This document shows positions 1 through 7,537 of a DNA stretch of 12,681 nucleotides, piece after piece (position 1 is the stretch's first letter; each line of letters starts with the position of its first letter). Source of the DNA: an uncultured Gammaproteobacteria bacterium (GTDB lineage: Bacteria > Pseudomonadota > Gammaproteobacteria > Pseudomonadales > UBA5518). Location of the stretch: positions 1 through 12,681 of the forward strand of contig CAIXOY010000209.1 in assembly GCA_903921135.1 (NCBI GenBank), written 5' to 3'. The position numbers and the translations under genes were made by a program. The notes beneath the pieces were generated by a model. The model made no database searches. It was not told where the DNA came from and was given only the letters and a program-made list of their open reading frames with translations.

Positions 1-729
1 CACGACGGCTTCACGCTGCGCGATCTGGTGAGCTACGAGCAGCGCCACAACGCCGAGAACGGCGAGCACAACCGCGACGGTCACCACGCCAATTTCAGCG
101 CGAACCATGGCGTGGAAGGCGAGACGGCAGACGCGGCGATCAACGCCCTGCGCCTGCGCCAGCGCCTGAACCTGCTCGCCACGCTGCTGCTCTCGCAGGG
201 CACGCCGATGCTGCTGGCCGGCGACGAGGTGGGCAACAGTCAGCAGGGCAACAACAACGCCTATTGCCAGGACAATCCCACGGGTTGGATCAGTTGGCCT
301 GCTCCGGGCACGGCAGAGGATGCCTTTCTCGACGCGGTGCGGCGTCTCGTGGCCTTGCGGCAGCGGGAGCCGCTGCTCGACTGGCCCACCTTCATCCACG
401 ATCACGGCGAGCAGAGCGAGGGCCCGCGATGCCTGTGGCTGGACGAGCACGCGCGGCCCATGGAAGACGCCACATGGCGTGATCCCGCGCGGCATTTCCT
501 GACGATGCTGCTGGTGGGGCCTGCTGCGAACGGTGAGCCGCGCACGCAGCTCGCCGTGTTCTTCAACGCCGGAAAATCCCCGATTGACGCGCAGCTGCCC
601 GACGCCGACGGTGACTGGCAGGTGGCGTTCGACAGTGCCGAACCCGCGCCCGCATCAGCTGGGGTTTTTTCGTCCGGCGCCACCCTCGCCGTGCGCGATC
701 ATGCCGTGGTGGTGTTGCGGCGCAGTTGA
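1..729 (+). CDS. glgX: Glycogen debranching enzyme GlgX, C-terminal part (5' end outside window)
   Basis: GlgX hydrolyses alpha-1,6 branch points in phosphorylase-trimmed glycogen, in the cytoplasm. The frame is open from base 1 and gives 242 codons, roughly the last third of a usual protein of about 650-720 residues. The first codons read HDGFTLRDL, the GH13 conserved region IV; its Asp (codon 2) is the transition-state-stabilising acid of the family. Next come the Asn/Gly/His-rich stretch with NAENGEHNRDG and the highly typical MLLAGDEVGNSQQGNNNAY, which mark GlgX/isoamylase rather than other GH13 enzymes. The last 100 or so residues are the beta-sandwich C-terminal domain. It converges on the glucokinase gene with only 13 bases between the stop codons, so the two are linked in glucose metabolism but not cotranscribed. 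Regulation cannot be judged because the promoter side is missing. Confidence 0.95.
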   Translation, partial: HDGFTLRDLVSYEQRHNAENGEHNRDGHHANFSANHGVEGETADAAINALRLRQRLNLLATLLLSQGTPMLLAGDEVGNSQQGNNNAYCQDNPTGWISWPAPGTAEDAFLDAVRRLVALRQREPLLDWPTFIHDHGEQSEGPRCLWLDEHARPMEDATWRDPARHFLTMLLVGPAANGEPRTQLAVFFNAGKSPIDAQLPDADGDWQVAFDSAEPAPASAGVFSSGATLAVRDHAVVVLRRS

Positions 730-734
730 TGCGC

Positions 735-751
735 CGGGCCGCTCAGGCCCG
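735..751. terminator. Short GC-rich hairpin between convergent glgX and glk (weak terminator candidate)
   Basis: CGGGCC (735-740) and GGCCCG (746-751) can form a 6-bp stem with a 5-base loop GCTCA, whose last three bases are the glk stop codon. It sits exactly where the two convergent genes end. There is no T-tract on either strand, so it is not a good intrinsic terminator. It may slow polymerase or protect 3' ends, or be chance in GC-rich DNA. Confidence 0.25.
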
Positions 752-1720
752 CAGCTGCCAGTAGAGCGCAGCCGCGCCGCGCAGAGCCACGTGTTCGGCG
801 GTAATCAGCCGCACGGGCATCTTTTCGAGCAGCGCGCGCATCGGCTCCTTAGCGAGGAAGCGCTCGCAGAAAGCGCTTCCCGCAAGCAGCGGAAGCAAAC
901 GCGGCACGATGCCCCCGCCGATCATCACGCCACCCGTGGCACCGTGCACCAGCGCCACATCGCCCGCCACGCTGCCGAGAATCCCGATGAACATCTGCAC
1001 CGCCTCCACGCAGTGCGCGTCTGTGCCCTCCAGCGCGCGTGCACTCACCTCCGAGGCCGGCAATCCCGCACTGCCGGAGACGAAGCCATGGATGCGTGTG
1101 AGCCCGGCGCCGCAGAGCAGGGACTCGATGGAGACGTGCGGCAGTTGCGTGCGCACATGGGCGCTGAGCGCGATCTCCGCCGGCGTGACGGGCGCAAAAC
1201 CCATGTGCCCGCCCTCGGTGCTCACCGTGGTGAAGCCGCCGCCGTGTGGCACCACCAGTGCCACGCCGAGCCCGGTGCCCGGCCCCAGCACGCTGATTGG
1301 GCCGTCTGCACGAGCGGTGCCCGGCTTCAGCAGCAGCGTTTCGTTCTCACCCAGCGCAGGCGCGGCCGAGGCGAGCGCCGCGAAGTCGTTTGCAAGCAGC
1401 ACATGCGAGAGCCCGGCCTCGCGCGCCAACACGTCCGCGTCCACCTGCCAGCCGAGATTGGTGACGATGCCCTTTCGCCCGTCGTTGGGGCCGGCAATCG
1501 CGAGGCAGGCGCGTTCGGGCCGCGCGTCTCCGAGTTCGTGCAGATAGCGGCCCAGCAACTCGCCGAGCCCCTGTGCGCTGCTGCAGTGGTAGTTGCTGAT
1601 CTGCGAGAGGCCGAAAGCGGCGCCCTCGGGTGTGGCAAGGGCGAAGCGGGCATTGGTGCCGCCGATGTCGGCGACGACCAGCGGTGCGGGAGGAGAGTGC
1701 ATTGGCGGGGGCGCAGTCAT
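743..1720 (-). CDS. glk: Glucokinase (ROK-unrelated proteobacterial Glk family)
   Basis: Phosphorylates glucose to glucose 6-phosphate with ATP in the cytoplasm. The 325 residues match the usual length of about 320. The phosphate-binding motif DIGGTNARFAL lies at residues 18-28. NDF at 111-113 carries the expected catalytic Asp112. LGPGTGLG at 145-152 is the second nucleotide-binding loop. TEGGHMGFAP at 168-177 is the glucose-binding signature of this family, and GGVMIGGGI at 263-271 is the adenosine-side motif. The chosen ATG (1718-1720) is preceded on the coding strand by AGCAGG at a 7-base distance; a second ATG six codons in has no ribosome-binding site. Glucose released through GlgX and phosphorylase by-products could feed this enzyme. 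The TonB-dependent receptor gene is divergent from it. A hairpin covers its ribosome-binding site (see 1726-1745). Confidence 0.95.
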   Translation of the reverse strand: MTAPPPMHSPPAPLVVADIGGTNARFALATPEGAAFGLSQISNYHCSSAQGLGELLGRYLHELGDARPERACLAIAGPNDGRKGIVTNLGWQVDADVLAREAGLSHVLLANDFAALASAAPALGENETLLLKPGTARADGPISVLGPGTGLGVALVVPHGGGFTTVSTEGGHMGFAPVTPAEIALSAHVRTQLPHVSIESLLCGAGLTRIHGFVSGSAGLPASEVSARALEGTDAHCVEAVQMFIGILGSVAGDVALVHGATGGVMIGGGIVPRLLPLLAGSAFCERFLAKEPMRALLEKMPVRLITAEHVALRGAAALYWQLRA

Positions 1721-1725
1721 GGTGG

Positions 1726-1745
1726 AGCCTGCTGGTGAGCAGGCT
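1726..1745 (-). promoter_or_regulatory. Hairpin over the glk ribosome-binding site
   Basis: AGCCTGCT (1726-1733) and AGCAGGCT (1738-1745) are perfect 8-base inverted repeats around a 4-base loop. On the glk mRNA the hairpin ends 5 bases before the ATG. Its 3' arm contains AGCAGG, the only Shine-Dalgarno-like sequence available to glk. If it folds, it would hide the ribosome-binding site. It could instead be a DNA operator with two half-sites. Confidence 0.5.
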
Positions 1746-1932
1746 GCATTGTCGGGAAAAGAGGGGGGAATTCACATCCTCATCATCTCGCGGAGCCGAG
1801 CTTTTCCTTCACGCACAGTCAAAATCCAAGCGACCTCCAGATATGTCGTCGGCCCATGCGTTGCGCCGACACTTCCACAGGATCGCAGGATCCCCGACCT
1901 CGGCTAGTACCGATATCAAATGAAGAACAACT

Positions 1933-1939
1933 GGAGGAG
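1933..1939 (+). promoter_or_regulatory. Ribosome-binding site that fixes the receptor start
   Basis: GGAGGAG is a near-perfect Shine-Dalgarno sequence ending 6 bases before the ATG at 1946. It selects that ATG over the in-frame ATG 90 bases upstream (1856). The upstream start has no such site and would put 30 hydrophilic residues in front of the signal peptide. Confidence 0.85.
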
Positions 1940-1945
1940 CACCCC

Positions 1946-4309
1946 ATGATTGGCCGTCGCAGGCATCATTTATCCGCGTCCACGGCACTGGCTGCCGTGA
2001 TCGCCGGTTCCGCAACCGTTGTCCTGTCAGTCGTCTTTTCGCCGCGCGCGAGTGCGCAGGAGGCCGGAGCGCAGGCATCCAAGATCGAAGAAGTGGTCGT
2101 CACGGCCCGGCGGCGCGACGAGTCCCTGCTGCGTGTGCCGGCGACGATTCAGGCCCTCACAGGGAAGGAACTTGCCTCGCAGTCGATCAACACCGAAGCC
2201 GACCTGCAACGCGCCGTGCCCGGCCTCGTGATCCGGGAGAGCCTTTCCTCGAACCAGCTCAACTATTCCATCCGCGGCCAGAGCGTGGATGCTTTCTCCA
2301 GTTCCAGCCCCGGTGTGCTCTCCTACTTCAACGAGTTTCAGGCCACTGCCACGAGCGCATCAGGCTTGTACGACCTCGCCTCCATACAGGTGGTCAAAGG
2401 CCCCCAAGGCACCTTGTACGGCCGCAACACCACGGGCGGCGCTGTGCTCTACACCACGGCCAAACCCACCGACGAACTCTCCGCTGGCCTGAACGTGAAG
2501 CTCGGCGACTATGCCATGCGATCTGCCGAGGGTTTCGTCAGTACGCCCATCGCCGGTGACAAAGCCCAACTGCGCATCGCCGGGAAGATGCTCAAGCGCG
2601 ATGGCTTCCAGGACAACGAGTACAACGGCAAGGAGATCGGCAGCGCCGATTACACCTCCGGCCGCATCACTCTGGTGCTGCGTCCGGCGGAAGGTTTCGA
2701 AAACACCACCATGTTCCAGTACGAGGAAACGGGGGGTGAGAACGTGGGATCTTCCCTTTACAACGTCGCTGCTTGCGCGGGCCCTACCTATGCCTCGTGT
2801 ATCTATCAGCCGGCTGTCCCCTTCTGGGGCGCCTACACCTCGGCCCACCCGGAGGTGTTCAGCGGCGGTATCGTGGCGTTCGATCAGGTGCAGCGCAGCA
2901 AGGGCCCCTACAAGCTCAACCTGAACAGTGATCTCTCACACGATGGCAAGCAGAAGCTGCTCACCAACACCACGACGTGGGAGCTCTCTCCCACGCTCAC
3001 GATCAAGAACGTGGCGGGCTGGGTCGACAGCGACAGCGAGGACTCCACCGACGTCGATGGCACGCCCTACGCCATCTACGCGAACGGCCTCTATGACAGC
3101 AACGAGCGCACAGTTTTCGGCAACGAGCAGTACTCCGAGGAACTGCAACTGCAGGGCAGCGCGAACGACGGAGCCATCGAGTACCTGCTGGGCATCTACT
3201 ACGGGCACGAAGAAAAGACGTTCTACATTCCGACGGCCTTCTTCGACCTGCGGCCCATCGTTCCGGACGTTCCCCGCGCAGATAAGGACAACATCCAGAA
3301 GAGCGAGAACTGGGGCGTTTTCGGCCACGTGAGCTACGACCTCGGCGAGATGACAGGCGCCGATGGCCTGAAACTCACCGCCGGCTACCGCTACACGAAG
3401 GAAGAGGTGGAAGCGAAGCACCTGCCGCGCAGTCTCTTCTACCAGTTGGGCATCAGTCCGGAGGGGCTAGACGCGAAGTTCGATGAGCCGAGCTGGAACG
3501 TGGGTCTCGAGTACCAGGCCAGTGACGATGTTTTCCTCTACGTTGTGCAGCGTGGTAGTTGGCGCTCCGGCGGCTTCAACACCAACTCCCAGCTCTTCCC
3601 CGGCACCATCGATGTGGGCGGCGCCGAGTTCCTGCCCGAGAAGACCAAGGACGTCGAGGCCGGCCTCAAGTACAACGGTGTGATGGGCGATGTGCCGGTG
3701 CAGCTGAACCTTGCTGTGTACAAGCAGTGGGTGGACGACATCCAGCGTGTGGTGTACGTCAACCTTCCGCTTTTCGGGCCCACCGCGCTCACCGCGAACG
3801 TACCCAAGACCGAGATCCAGGGTTTCGAATTGGGCGGTCAGATGCGCCCCTCGGAGTGGTTCACTGTGGGCTTCAATCTTGTTTACACCGACGCGGAGTT
3901 CACCGAGAACGACGTTACGCTCTTCGGCGTGACCACGGCCTTTGGTCCGTTCCCTGATACGCCCGAGTGGAGCGGCTCGCTCTACGCGGAGATCGGCTTC
4001 CCTATTGATCCTGCCTACGGGGAGCTCAGTTTCCGCGCGGATCTGTACTCGCAGTCCAAGTTCTATTACTCGAGCTTGAACAACACGACGAATCCGGGTT
4101 CGGAACTGCCGGACTACGATCTGGCGAACTTCCGCCTCGATTGGGACGGGATCAACGGCTCCAAGTTCGGTGCAAGCGCCTTCATCACCAACGCTTTCGA
4201 CAAAACCTATTACACGGGCGGTCTCGCACTCGGCTCGGTGCTGGGCCTGAATGCCGCGATTCCCGGCATGCCTCGCATGTACGGTGTGGAAGTCCGGATG
4301 AGCTACTGA
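1946..4309 (+). CDS. TonB-dependent outer-membrane receptor
   Basis: Active transporter in the outer membrane, energised by TonB-ExbBD. The start at 1946 gives 787 residues. Residues 1-37 are a signal peptide: RRRHH basic head, hydrophobic core at about 12-31, and cleavage after ASA37. The mature end carries the TonB-box-like KIEEVVVTA (46-54). The plug domain (about 55-175) contains the diagnostic KGPQGTLYGRNTTGGA (151-166). The remainder is the 22-strand barrel, rich in aromatic residues. It ends in RMYGVEVRMSY, with the terminal aromatic residue used for barrel assembly. Two nearby cysteines in NVAACAGPTYASC could form a disulphide in an extracellular loop. The ligand cannot be read from sequence. 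The family covers siderophores, sugars, vitamin B12 and, in some lipid-degrading bacteria, hydrophobic compounds. Adjacent acyl-CoA genes favour the last, but the gene is monocistronic and ends in its own terminator, so the link is only contextual. Confidence 0.93.
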   Translation: MIGRRRHHLSASTALAAVIAGSATVVLSVVFSPRASAQEAGAQASKIEEVVVTARRRDESLLRVPATIQALTGKELASQSINTEADLQRAVPGLVIRESLSSNQLNYSIRGQSVDAFSSSSPGVLSYFNEFQATATSASGLYDLASIQVVKGPQGTLYGRNTTGGAVLYTTAKPTDELSAGLNVKLGDYAMRSAEGFVSTPIAGDKAQLRIAGKMLKRDGFQDNEYNGKEIGSADYTSGRITLVLRPAEGFENTTMFQYEETGGENVGSSLYNVAACAGPTYASCIYQPAVPFWGAYTSAHPEVFSGGIVAFDQVQRSKGPYKLNLNSDLSHDGKQKLLTNTTTWELSPTLTIKNVAGWVDSDSEDSTDVDGTPYAIYANGLYDSNERTVFGNEQYSEELQLQGSANDGAIEYLLGIYYGHEEKTFYIPTAFFDLRPIVPDVPRADKDNIQKSENWGVFGHVSYDLGEMTGADGLKLTAGYRYTKEEVEAKHLPRSLFYQLGISPEGLDAKFDEPSWNVGLEYQASDDVFLYVVQRGSWRSGGFNTNSQLFPGTIDVGGAEFLPEKTKDVEAGLKYNGVMGDVPVQLNLAVYKQWVDDIQRVVYVNLPLFGPTALTANVPKTEIQGFELGGQMRPSEWFTVGFNLVYTDAEFTENDVTLFGVTTAFGPFPDTPEWSGSLYAEIGFPIDPAYGELSFRADLYSQSKFYYSSLNNTTNPGSELPDYDLANFRLDWDGINGSKFGASAFITNAFDKTYYTGGLALGSVLGLNAAIPGMPRMYGVEVRMSY

Positions 4310-4332
4310 TTCCCGGGTCGTTTCCGTCGCGT

Positions 4333-4359
4333 ACGGCGCCTTTGGGCGCCGTTTTTTTT
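4333..4359 (+). terminator. Intrinsic terminator of the receptor gene
   Basis: ACGGCGCC (4333-4340) pairs perfectly with GGCGCCGT (4345-4352) around a TTTG loop and runs straight into eight T residues (4352-4359). It starts 24 bases after the receptor stop. The T-tract overlaps the TAA stop codon (4358-4360) of the convergent crotonase-fold gene. On the minus strand no T-run follows the hairpin, so it should work mainly rightward. Confidence 0.92.
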
Positions 4360-5152
4360 ACTCCGCGAAGCGGGGCTTGCGGTTCTCGAGAAAAGCGCTC
4401 ACGCCCTCGACGAAATCGGGATGCGCAACCGCCTCGCCCACGGCCCGGGCTTCGCCCTCGAGCTGCTCGGGAAGGGTGGTGTCCAGGCTCCTGTCGAGCA
4501 GCCGCTTGCTCAGACGGAAGGCCTCGCGCGGGCCGTTGCGGAAGATCTTCTGCACCTGTTCCACGCGTGTGTCCACGTCCGCGCCGGGCAGAACCTCGCC
4601 AACGATTCCGAGTGCCAGTGCCTGCGCGGCGTCGCATCGCGCCGAAAGCAACGTGAGGGCGCGCGCCTGTCTCCAGCCGACGACGCGCGGCAGGTACCAA
4701 CTCAGCCCGAGATCAAGCGGCAAACCGAGCCGCGCGTGGGAAAACACAAAGAAACTGTCGTCGGCCGCGATACAGATATCGGCTGCCAGCGCAAAGAGCA
4801 GGCCCGCGCCTGCCACGGCTCCGCGCGTTACGGTGATGACCGGCACGCTCACGCGGCTGAGAAGCAGGAAAGGATCTGCGTTCGCCATCAATCTGCGCTC
4901 GTAGGCGCGTCGTCGCTCCCCGGGCGGCTGCGCCAGTGTCTCGCGGAAGCCGGTAACGTCGCCGCCTGCCGCGAAGTGTTCTCCCGTGCCGCGGAACACC
5001 AGGTATCGCACGCGACAGTCGCCCTCGATGGCGGACAGGAAGTCCGCGAGGGCGGCCAGCATCTCGCGGGTAATGGCGTTGCGCACGTCCGGGCGGTTGA
5101 AGGTGACGTGCGCGCCACCGTCGCGTATTTCCAGCAGCAGTGGTTCGCTCAC
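4358..5152 (-). CDS. Crotonase-superfamily protein, probable enoyl-CoA isomerase
   Basis: 264 residues, the normal size for the crotonase fold. The start is a GTG (5150-5152) with GGAG eight bases upstream. The N-terminal half has the family pattern FNRPDVRNAI (18-27). Oxyanion-hole segments are HFAAGGDVTGF (59-69) and GAVAGAGLLFALAADICIA (111-129). The two glutamates of true enoyl-CoA hydratases are absent: the first position reads SHA140 instead of QPE, and the second falls in an Ala/Leu stretch (about 164-168). LPLDLGLSWYLPR (144-156) instead resembles the PaaG-type isomerase motif, with Asp147 at the position of that family's catalytic Asp. I infer double-bond or ring isomerisation of an acyl-CoA rather than hydration. 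It is the last gene of the minus operon, 20 bases after the small dehydrogenase subunit. The fold assignment is firm; the reaction is tentative. Confidence 0.85.
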   Translation of the reverse strand: MSEPLLLEIRDGGAHVTFNRPDVRNAITREMLAALADFLSAIEGDCRVRYLVFRGTGEHFAAGGDVTGFRETLAQPPGERRRAYERRLMANADPFLLLSRVSVPVITVTRGAVAGAGLLFALAADICIAADDSFFVFSHARLGLPLDLGLSWYLPRVVGWRQARALTLLSARCDAAQALALGIVGEVLPGADVDTRVEQVQKIFRNGPREAFRLSKRLLDRSLDTTLPEQLEGEARAVGEAVAHPDFVEGVSAFLENRKPRFAE

Positions 5153-5172
5153 GGTGTGCTCCAGTGTCTCCC

Positions 5173-6318
5173 TCAGGGGGTGGGGGCTATCTGCGGTGCA
5201 TCCGGATCATCCGGCGCGGTGCGGGCCATGCGTGAGAGGTGGAAGGACTCGTTACCGAACTGCCCGGCGATCACAAAGAGACGACGGTAAAGGTGACTCA
5301 CGAAACAGTCCTCCGTGATACCCATGCCGCCATGCAGCTGTATAGCCTGCCGGCCCACGAACAGCGCTGCGCGTGCCACCACGGCCTTCATTGCCGAAAG
5401 AGCACGCACGCGTTGCGCACCGTCGCGCGTCAGAGCCGCCATGCCGCTGTACAGAATCGAGCGTGAGAGCTCAGCTTCCACGAGCATATCCGCAAGGCGA
5501 TGCTGCACGGATTGGAAGCCGTTCAGTGTCTGGCCGAATTGCCGGCGCGTGCGCACATAGTCCACGGTGAGGGAGATGGCAGTGTCCATGGCGCCCACGG
5601 CCTCGGCGCACTGCGCAACGAGCGCATGTGCCATGCCGTGCGCCAGCGCTGCCTCCGCACGACGGCTGTCAAGCTCCATTGCCAGGACGGGAGCGGCCGT
5701 GAGGCGGTAATCGGCTGCGTGCAGGTTGTCGAGTGTGCGGTAGGGGCGGGACATCGGCGCCACGGAGTCGGCATCGGCGACGAAGAGTCCGATACCTGAT
5801 GTGGTGCGTGCCGAAAGCAGGATTTTGCGCGCGCAAGGGGCGCCAACAGCAAACGACTTGCTTCCGTCCACATGCCAGCCTGCGTGCGTGTGTGTTGCCG
5901 CCGTGCGGATGCCAGCGATCTCTTCGCCATTCCCGTCTTCCACATGCGCGATCGCGAGCACGTGCTCCCCCGCGATGGCACCGGCGACCAGTTCGTCACG
6001 CAAATCCCCTTCGGGCAGCGCGACCAGCGTTTGCAGCGCGAGCACTGAACTCGACAGGAAAGGCTCCACGACGAGCGCCCGCCCGAAGGCTTCCATCAGG
6101 ATCGCATTCTCGACGACGCCTCCACCGAAACCGCCGTCTGACTCCCCCACGCCTGCACCGTGCCAGCCCATTGCGGACATGTCGGCCCAGAGCGCAGTTC
6201 CGCCCTCGGGACCGGCATCGAGGCGCTGCTTGCGCGCCGCGCCACTGTAGGCATTCGCGCACCAGCGCGCGACGGTGTCGGCGAGGGCCTGTTGCTCCGT
6301 GTTCAGTCTGAAGTCCAT
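5173..6318 (-). CDS. Acyl-CoA dehydrogenase, small (PimD-like) subunit
   Basis: 381 residues of acyl-CoA dehydrogenase fold: N-terminal helices (about 1-120), beta domain (about 121-215) and C-terminal helical domain. The FAD pyrophosphate motif RTRRQFGQTLNGFQSVQHRLADM (256-278) and QLHGGMGITED (327-337) are intact. The usual C-terminal IYGGTSEIQ motif is replaced by IAGQFGNESFHL (350-361). The middle-domain signature with SEP-G-SDL is also missing, and the segment after EHVLAIAH (118-125) is degenerate. This is the pattern of small subunits such as PimD or the partner chains of mycobacterial FadE heterotetramers, so it probably needs the large subunit encoded just upstream (7-base gap) to work. 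The chosen ATG (6316-6318) has GAGGCGG in front. A longer frame would start 20 codons earlier but overlaps the end of the upstream gene and adds non-conserved residues. Confidence 0.87.
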   Translation of the reverse strand: MDFRLNTEQQALADTVARWCANAYSGAARKQRLDAGPEGGTALWADMSAMGWHGAGVGESDGGFGGGVVENAILMEAFGRALVVEPFLSSSVLALQTLVALPEGDLRDELVAGAIAGEHVLAIAHVEDGNGEEIAGIRTAATHTHAGWHVDGSKSFAVGAPCARKILLSARTTSGIGLFVADADSVAPMSRPYRTLDNLHAADYRLTAAPVLAMELDSRRAEAALAHGMAHALVAQCAEAVGAMDTAISLTVDYVRTRRQFGQTLNGFQSVQHRLADMLVEAELSRSILYSGMAALTRDGAQRVRALSAMKAVVARAALFVGRQAIQLHGGMGITEDCFVSHLYRRLFVIAGQFGNESFHLSRMARTAPDDPDAPQIAPTP

Positions 6319-6325
6319 CGCCGCC

Positions 6326-7537
6326 TCAGAGCCGCAGGATTGACTTGGCGATGATGCTGCGCTGCACCTCACTCGCACCGCCGTAGATGGTGGTGGCGCG
6401 ACGGAACATCGTTTTTGCCGTCACGCCGATGGCCTCGTCGTCGTCCAGAGGCGGTGCGGGTGCTCTTCCGCGCAGCCAGTACGCCGCTTCCGGATCCGGG
6501 CAGACAGCAAGGCCGTGATCGCCCAACGCCTCCGCCGCGAGTAGCGCCGCGCGCTCGCTCAGCTCCGAACCGCGCAGTTTCAGCACGGATGCGACGGCGT
6601 TTGCACGCGAGTCGGTCGCACTTGCGTGCAGTACGCGCATCACGGCCCATTCGAGAGCCGTCACCTCCGCCTCGAGTCGCGCGAGCTTGGTGGCGAACAG
6701 CGGCTCGTCGAGCAATGATCCGTTGCGCCAGCGCCGGCGGGCAGCAAGGTGCCGCACCTGCCATAGGTCGCGCTTGGTGTGCGAGACCACAGCAGACGTG
6801 GTGCGCTCGTGCGTCAGCAGGAATTTCGCGTAGCTCCAGCCACCGCCGGCCTCGCCGACCAGGTTCGCCGCGGGTACACGCACATCCTCGAAGAGCACCT
6901 CGTTCAGCGTATGCCCTTCGTCCAGCGTCCAGATCGGGCGGCAGGTGACGCCCGGCGAGCGCATGTCGATCAGCAGGAAGGAAATGCCTTGCTGGGGTTT
7001 GGCCTCTGGGTCGGTGCGCACAAGTGCAAAGATCCAGTCGGCATAGTGCGCCTCGGTGGTCCAGATCTTGTGGCCGTTCACGACGAAGTGATCGCCATCA
7101 CGTTCTGCGCGGGTGCGCAGCGAGGCGAGGTCGGACCCCGCCTCCGGTTCCGAGAAACCCTGGCACCACCACTCCTCACCCGCGCGGATGGGCGGCAGGA
7201 AACGCGCCTGTTGCTCGGGTGAGCCGAAGGTACAGAGTACCGGCCCGAGGAGGTCGAGCGCGCAGCGGTCGAGTACCGGCGCGCGTGCACGGCGCAACTC
7301 GTCCTGGAAAATGTGGCGCTGCAACGGCGTCCAGTCCGTGCCGCCGAAGGCTGCCGGCCAGTGCGGTGCACTCCATCCGTGCCGGTCGAGAATCTGCATC
7401 CAGCGGCGGACATCCTCGCGCGGGCTGTGGTAGTCGTGCCGGCCGCGCCGGGCGATGTCGCCCGGCAATTCGCGGTCGATGAACGCCCGGACCTCCTGGC
7501 GGAACGCCTGATCTGCAGGGTGGATGCTGAAGTCCAT
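6326..7537 (-). CDS. Acyl-CoA dehydrogenase, large (PimC-like) subunit
   Basis: 403 residues; first gene of the minus operon. It has the substrate/FAD-side motif GFSEPEAGSDLASLRT (127-142) and KIWTTEAHYADWIF (157-170), a typical PimC/FadE28-29-like signature. FLLTHERTT (239-247) places Glu244 where long-chain and isovaleryl-type dehydrogenases carry the catalytic base. TIYGGASEVQR ends the protein (383-393). The RxQFG and QLHGG motifs are not recognisable, the reverse of the small subunit. The pair should therefore build one composite FAD site and oxidise an acyl-CoA to a 2-enoyl-CoA, passing electrons to ETF. The ATG at 7535-7537 has AGGA nine bases upstream and matches the family's MDF start. 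An ATG seven codons earlier (7558) lacks a good ribosome-binding site. The name PimC reflects family resemblance; the substrate need not be pimeloyl-CoA. Confidence 0.88.
   Translation of the reverse strand: MDFSIHPADQAFRQEVRAFIDRELPGDIARRGRHDYHSPREDVRRWMQILDRHGWSAPHWPAAFGGTDWTPLQRHIFQDELRRARAPVLDRCALDLLGPVLCTFGSPEQQARFLPPIRAGEEWWCQGFSEPEAGSDLASLRTRAERDGDHFVVNGHKIWTTEAHYADWIFALVRTDPEAKPQQGISFLLIDMRSPGVTCRPIWTLDEGHTLNEVLFEDVRVPAANLVGEAGGGWSYAKFLLTHERTTSAVVSHTKRDLWQVRHLAARRRWRNGSLLDEPLFATKLARLEAEVTALEWAVMRVLHASATDSRANAVASVLKLRGSELSERAALLAAEALGDHGLAVCPDPEAAYWLRGRAPAPPLDDDEAIGVTAKTMFRRATTIYGGASEVQRSIIAKSILRL

Larger units (their letters stand above)
1721..1945. promoter_or_regulatory. Divergent intergenic region between glk and the TonB-dependent receptor gene
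   Basis: These 225 bases must hold the promoters for glk (leftward) and the receptor gene (rightward). The region is less GC-rich than its neighbours, with purine runs near 1757-1770 and A/T-rich patches near 1817-1826 and 1912-1926. A TTGACT -35-like box exists on the minus strand at 1817-1822, but I see no convincing -10 box at the right distance. I therefore do not assign exact promoters. An imperfect direct repeat, AGGATCGC then AGGATCCC, lies at about 1879-1894. Confidence 0.5.

Noticed and set aside
533..1738. A 401-codon open frame on the plus strand over glk
   Set aside because: It overlaps the end of glgX and lies antisense to a glucokinase with all family motifs. Low-complexity Arg/Ala/His content and no ribosome-binding site mark it as a shadow frame.
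1856..1945. Longer N-terminus for the TonB-dependent receptor
   Set aside because: The extra 30 residues are hydrophilic and would bury the signal peptide. The ATG at 1946 has an excellent GGAGGAG site.
4421..5290. A 289-codon open frame on the plus strand over the crotonase-fold gene
   Set aside because: Antisense to a clear crotonase-fold protein, without a recognisable domain of its own; a composition shadow.
6319..6378. 20-codon N-terminal extension of the small acyl-CoA dehydrogenase subunit
   Set aside because: It overlaps the last codons of the large subunit gene, looks unconserved (Ser/Ala/Arg-rich), and the inner ATG has a good ribosome-binding site and the family's MDF start.
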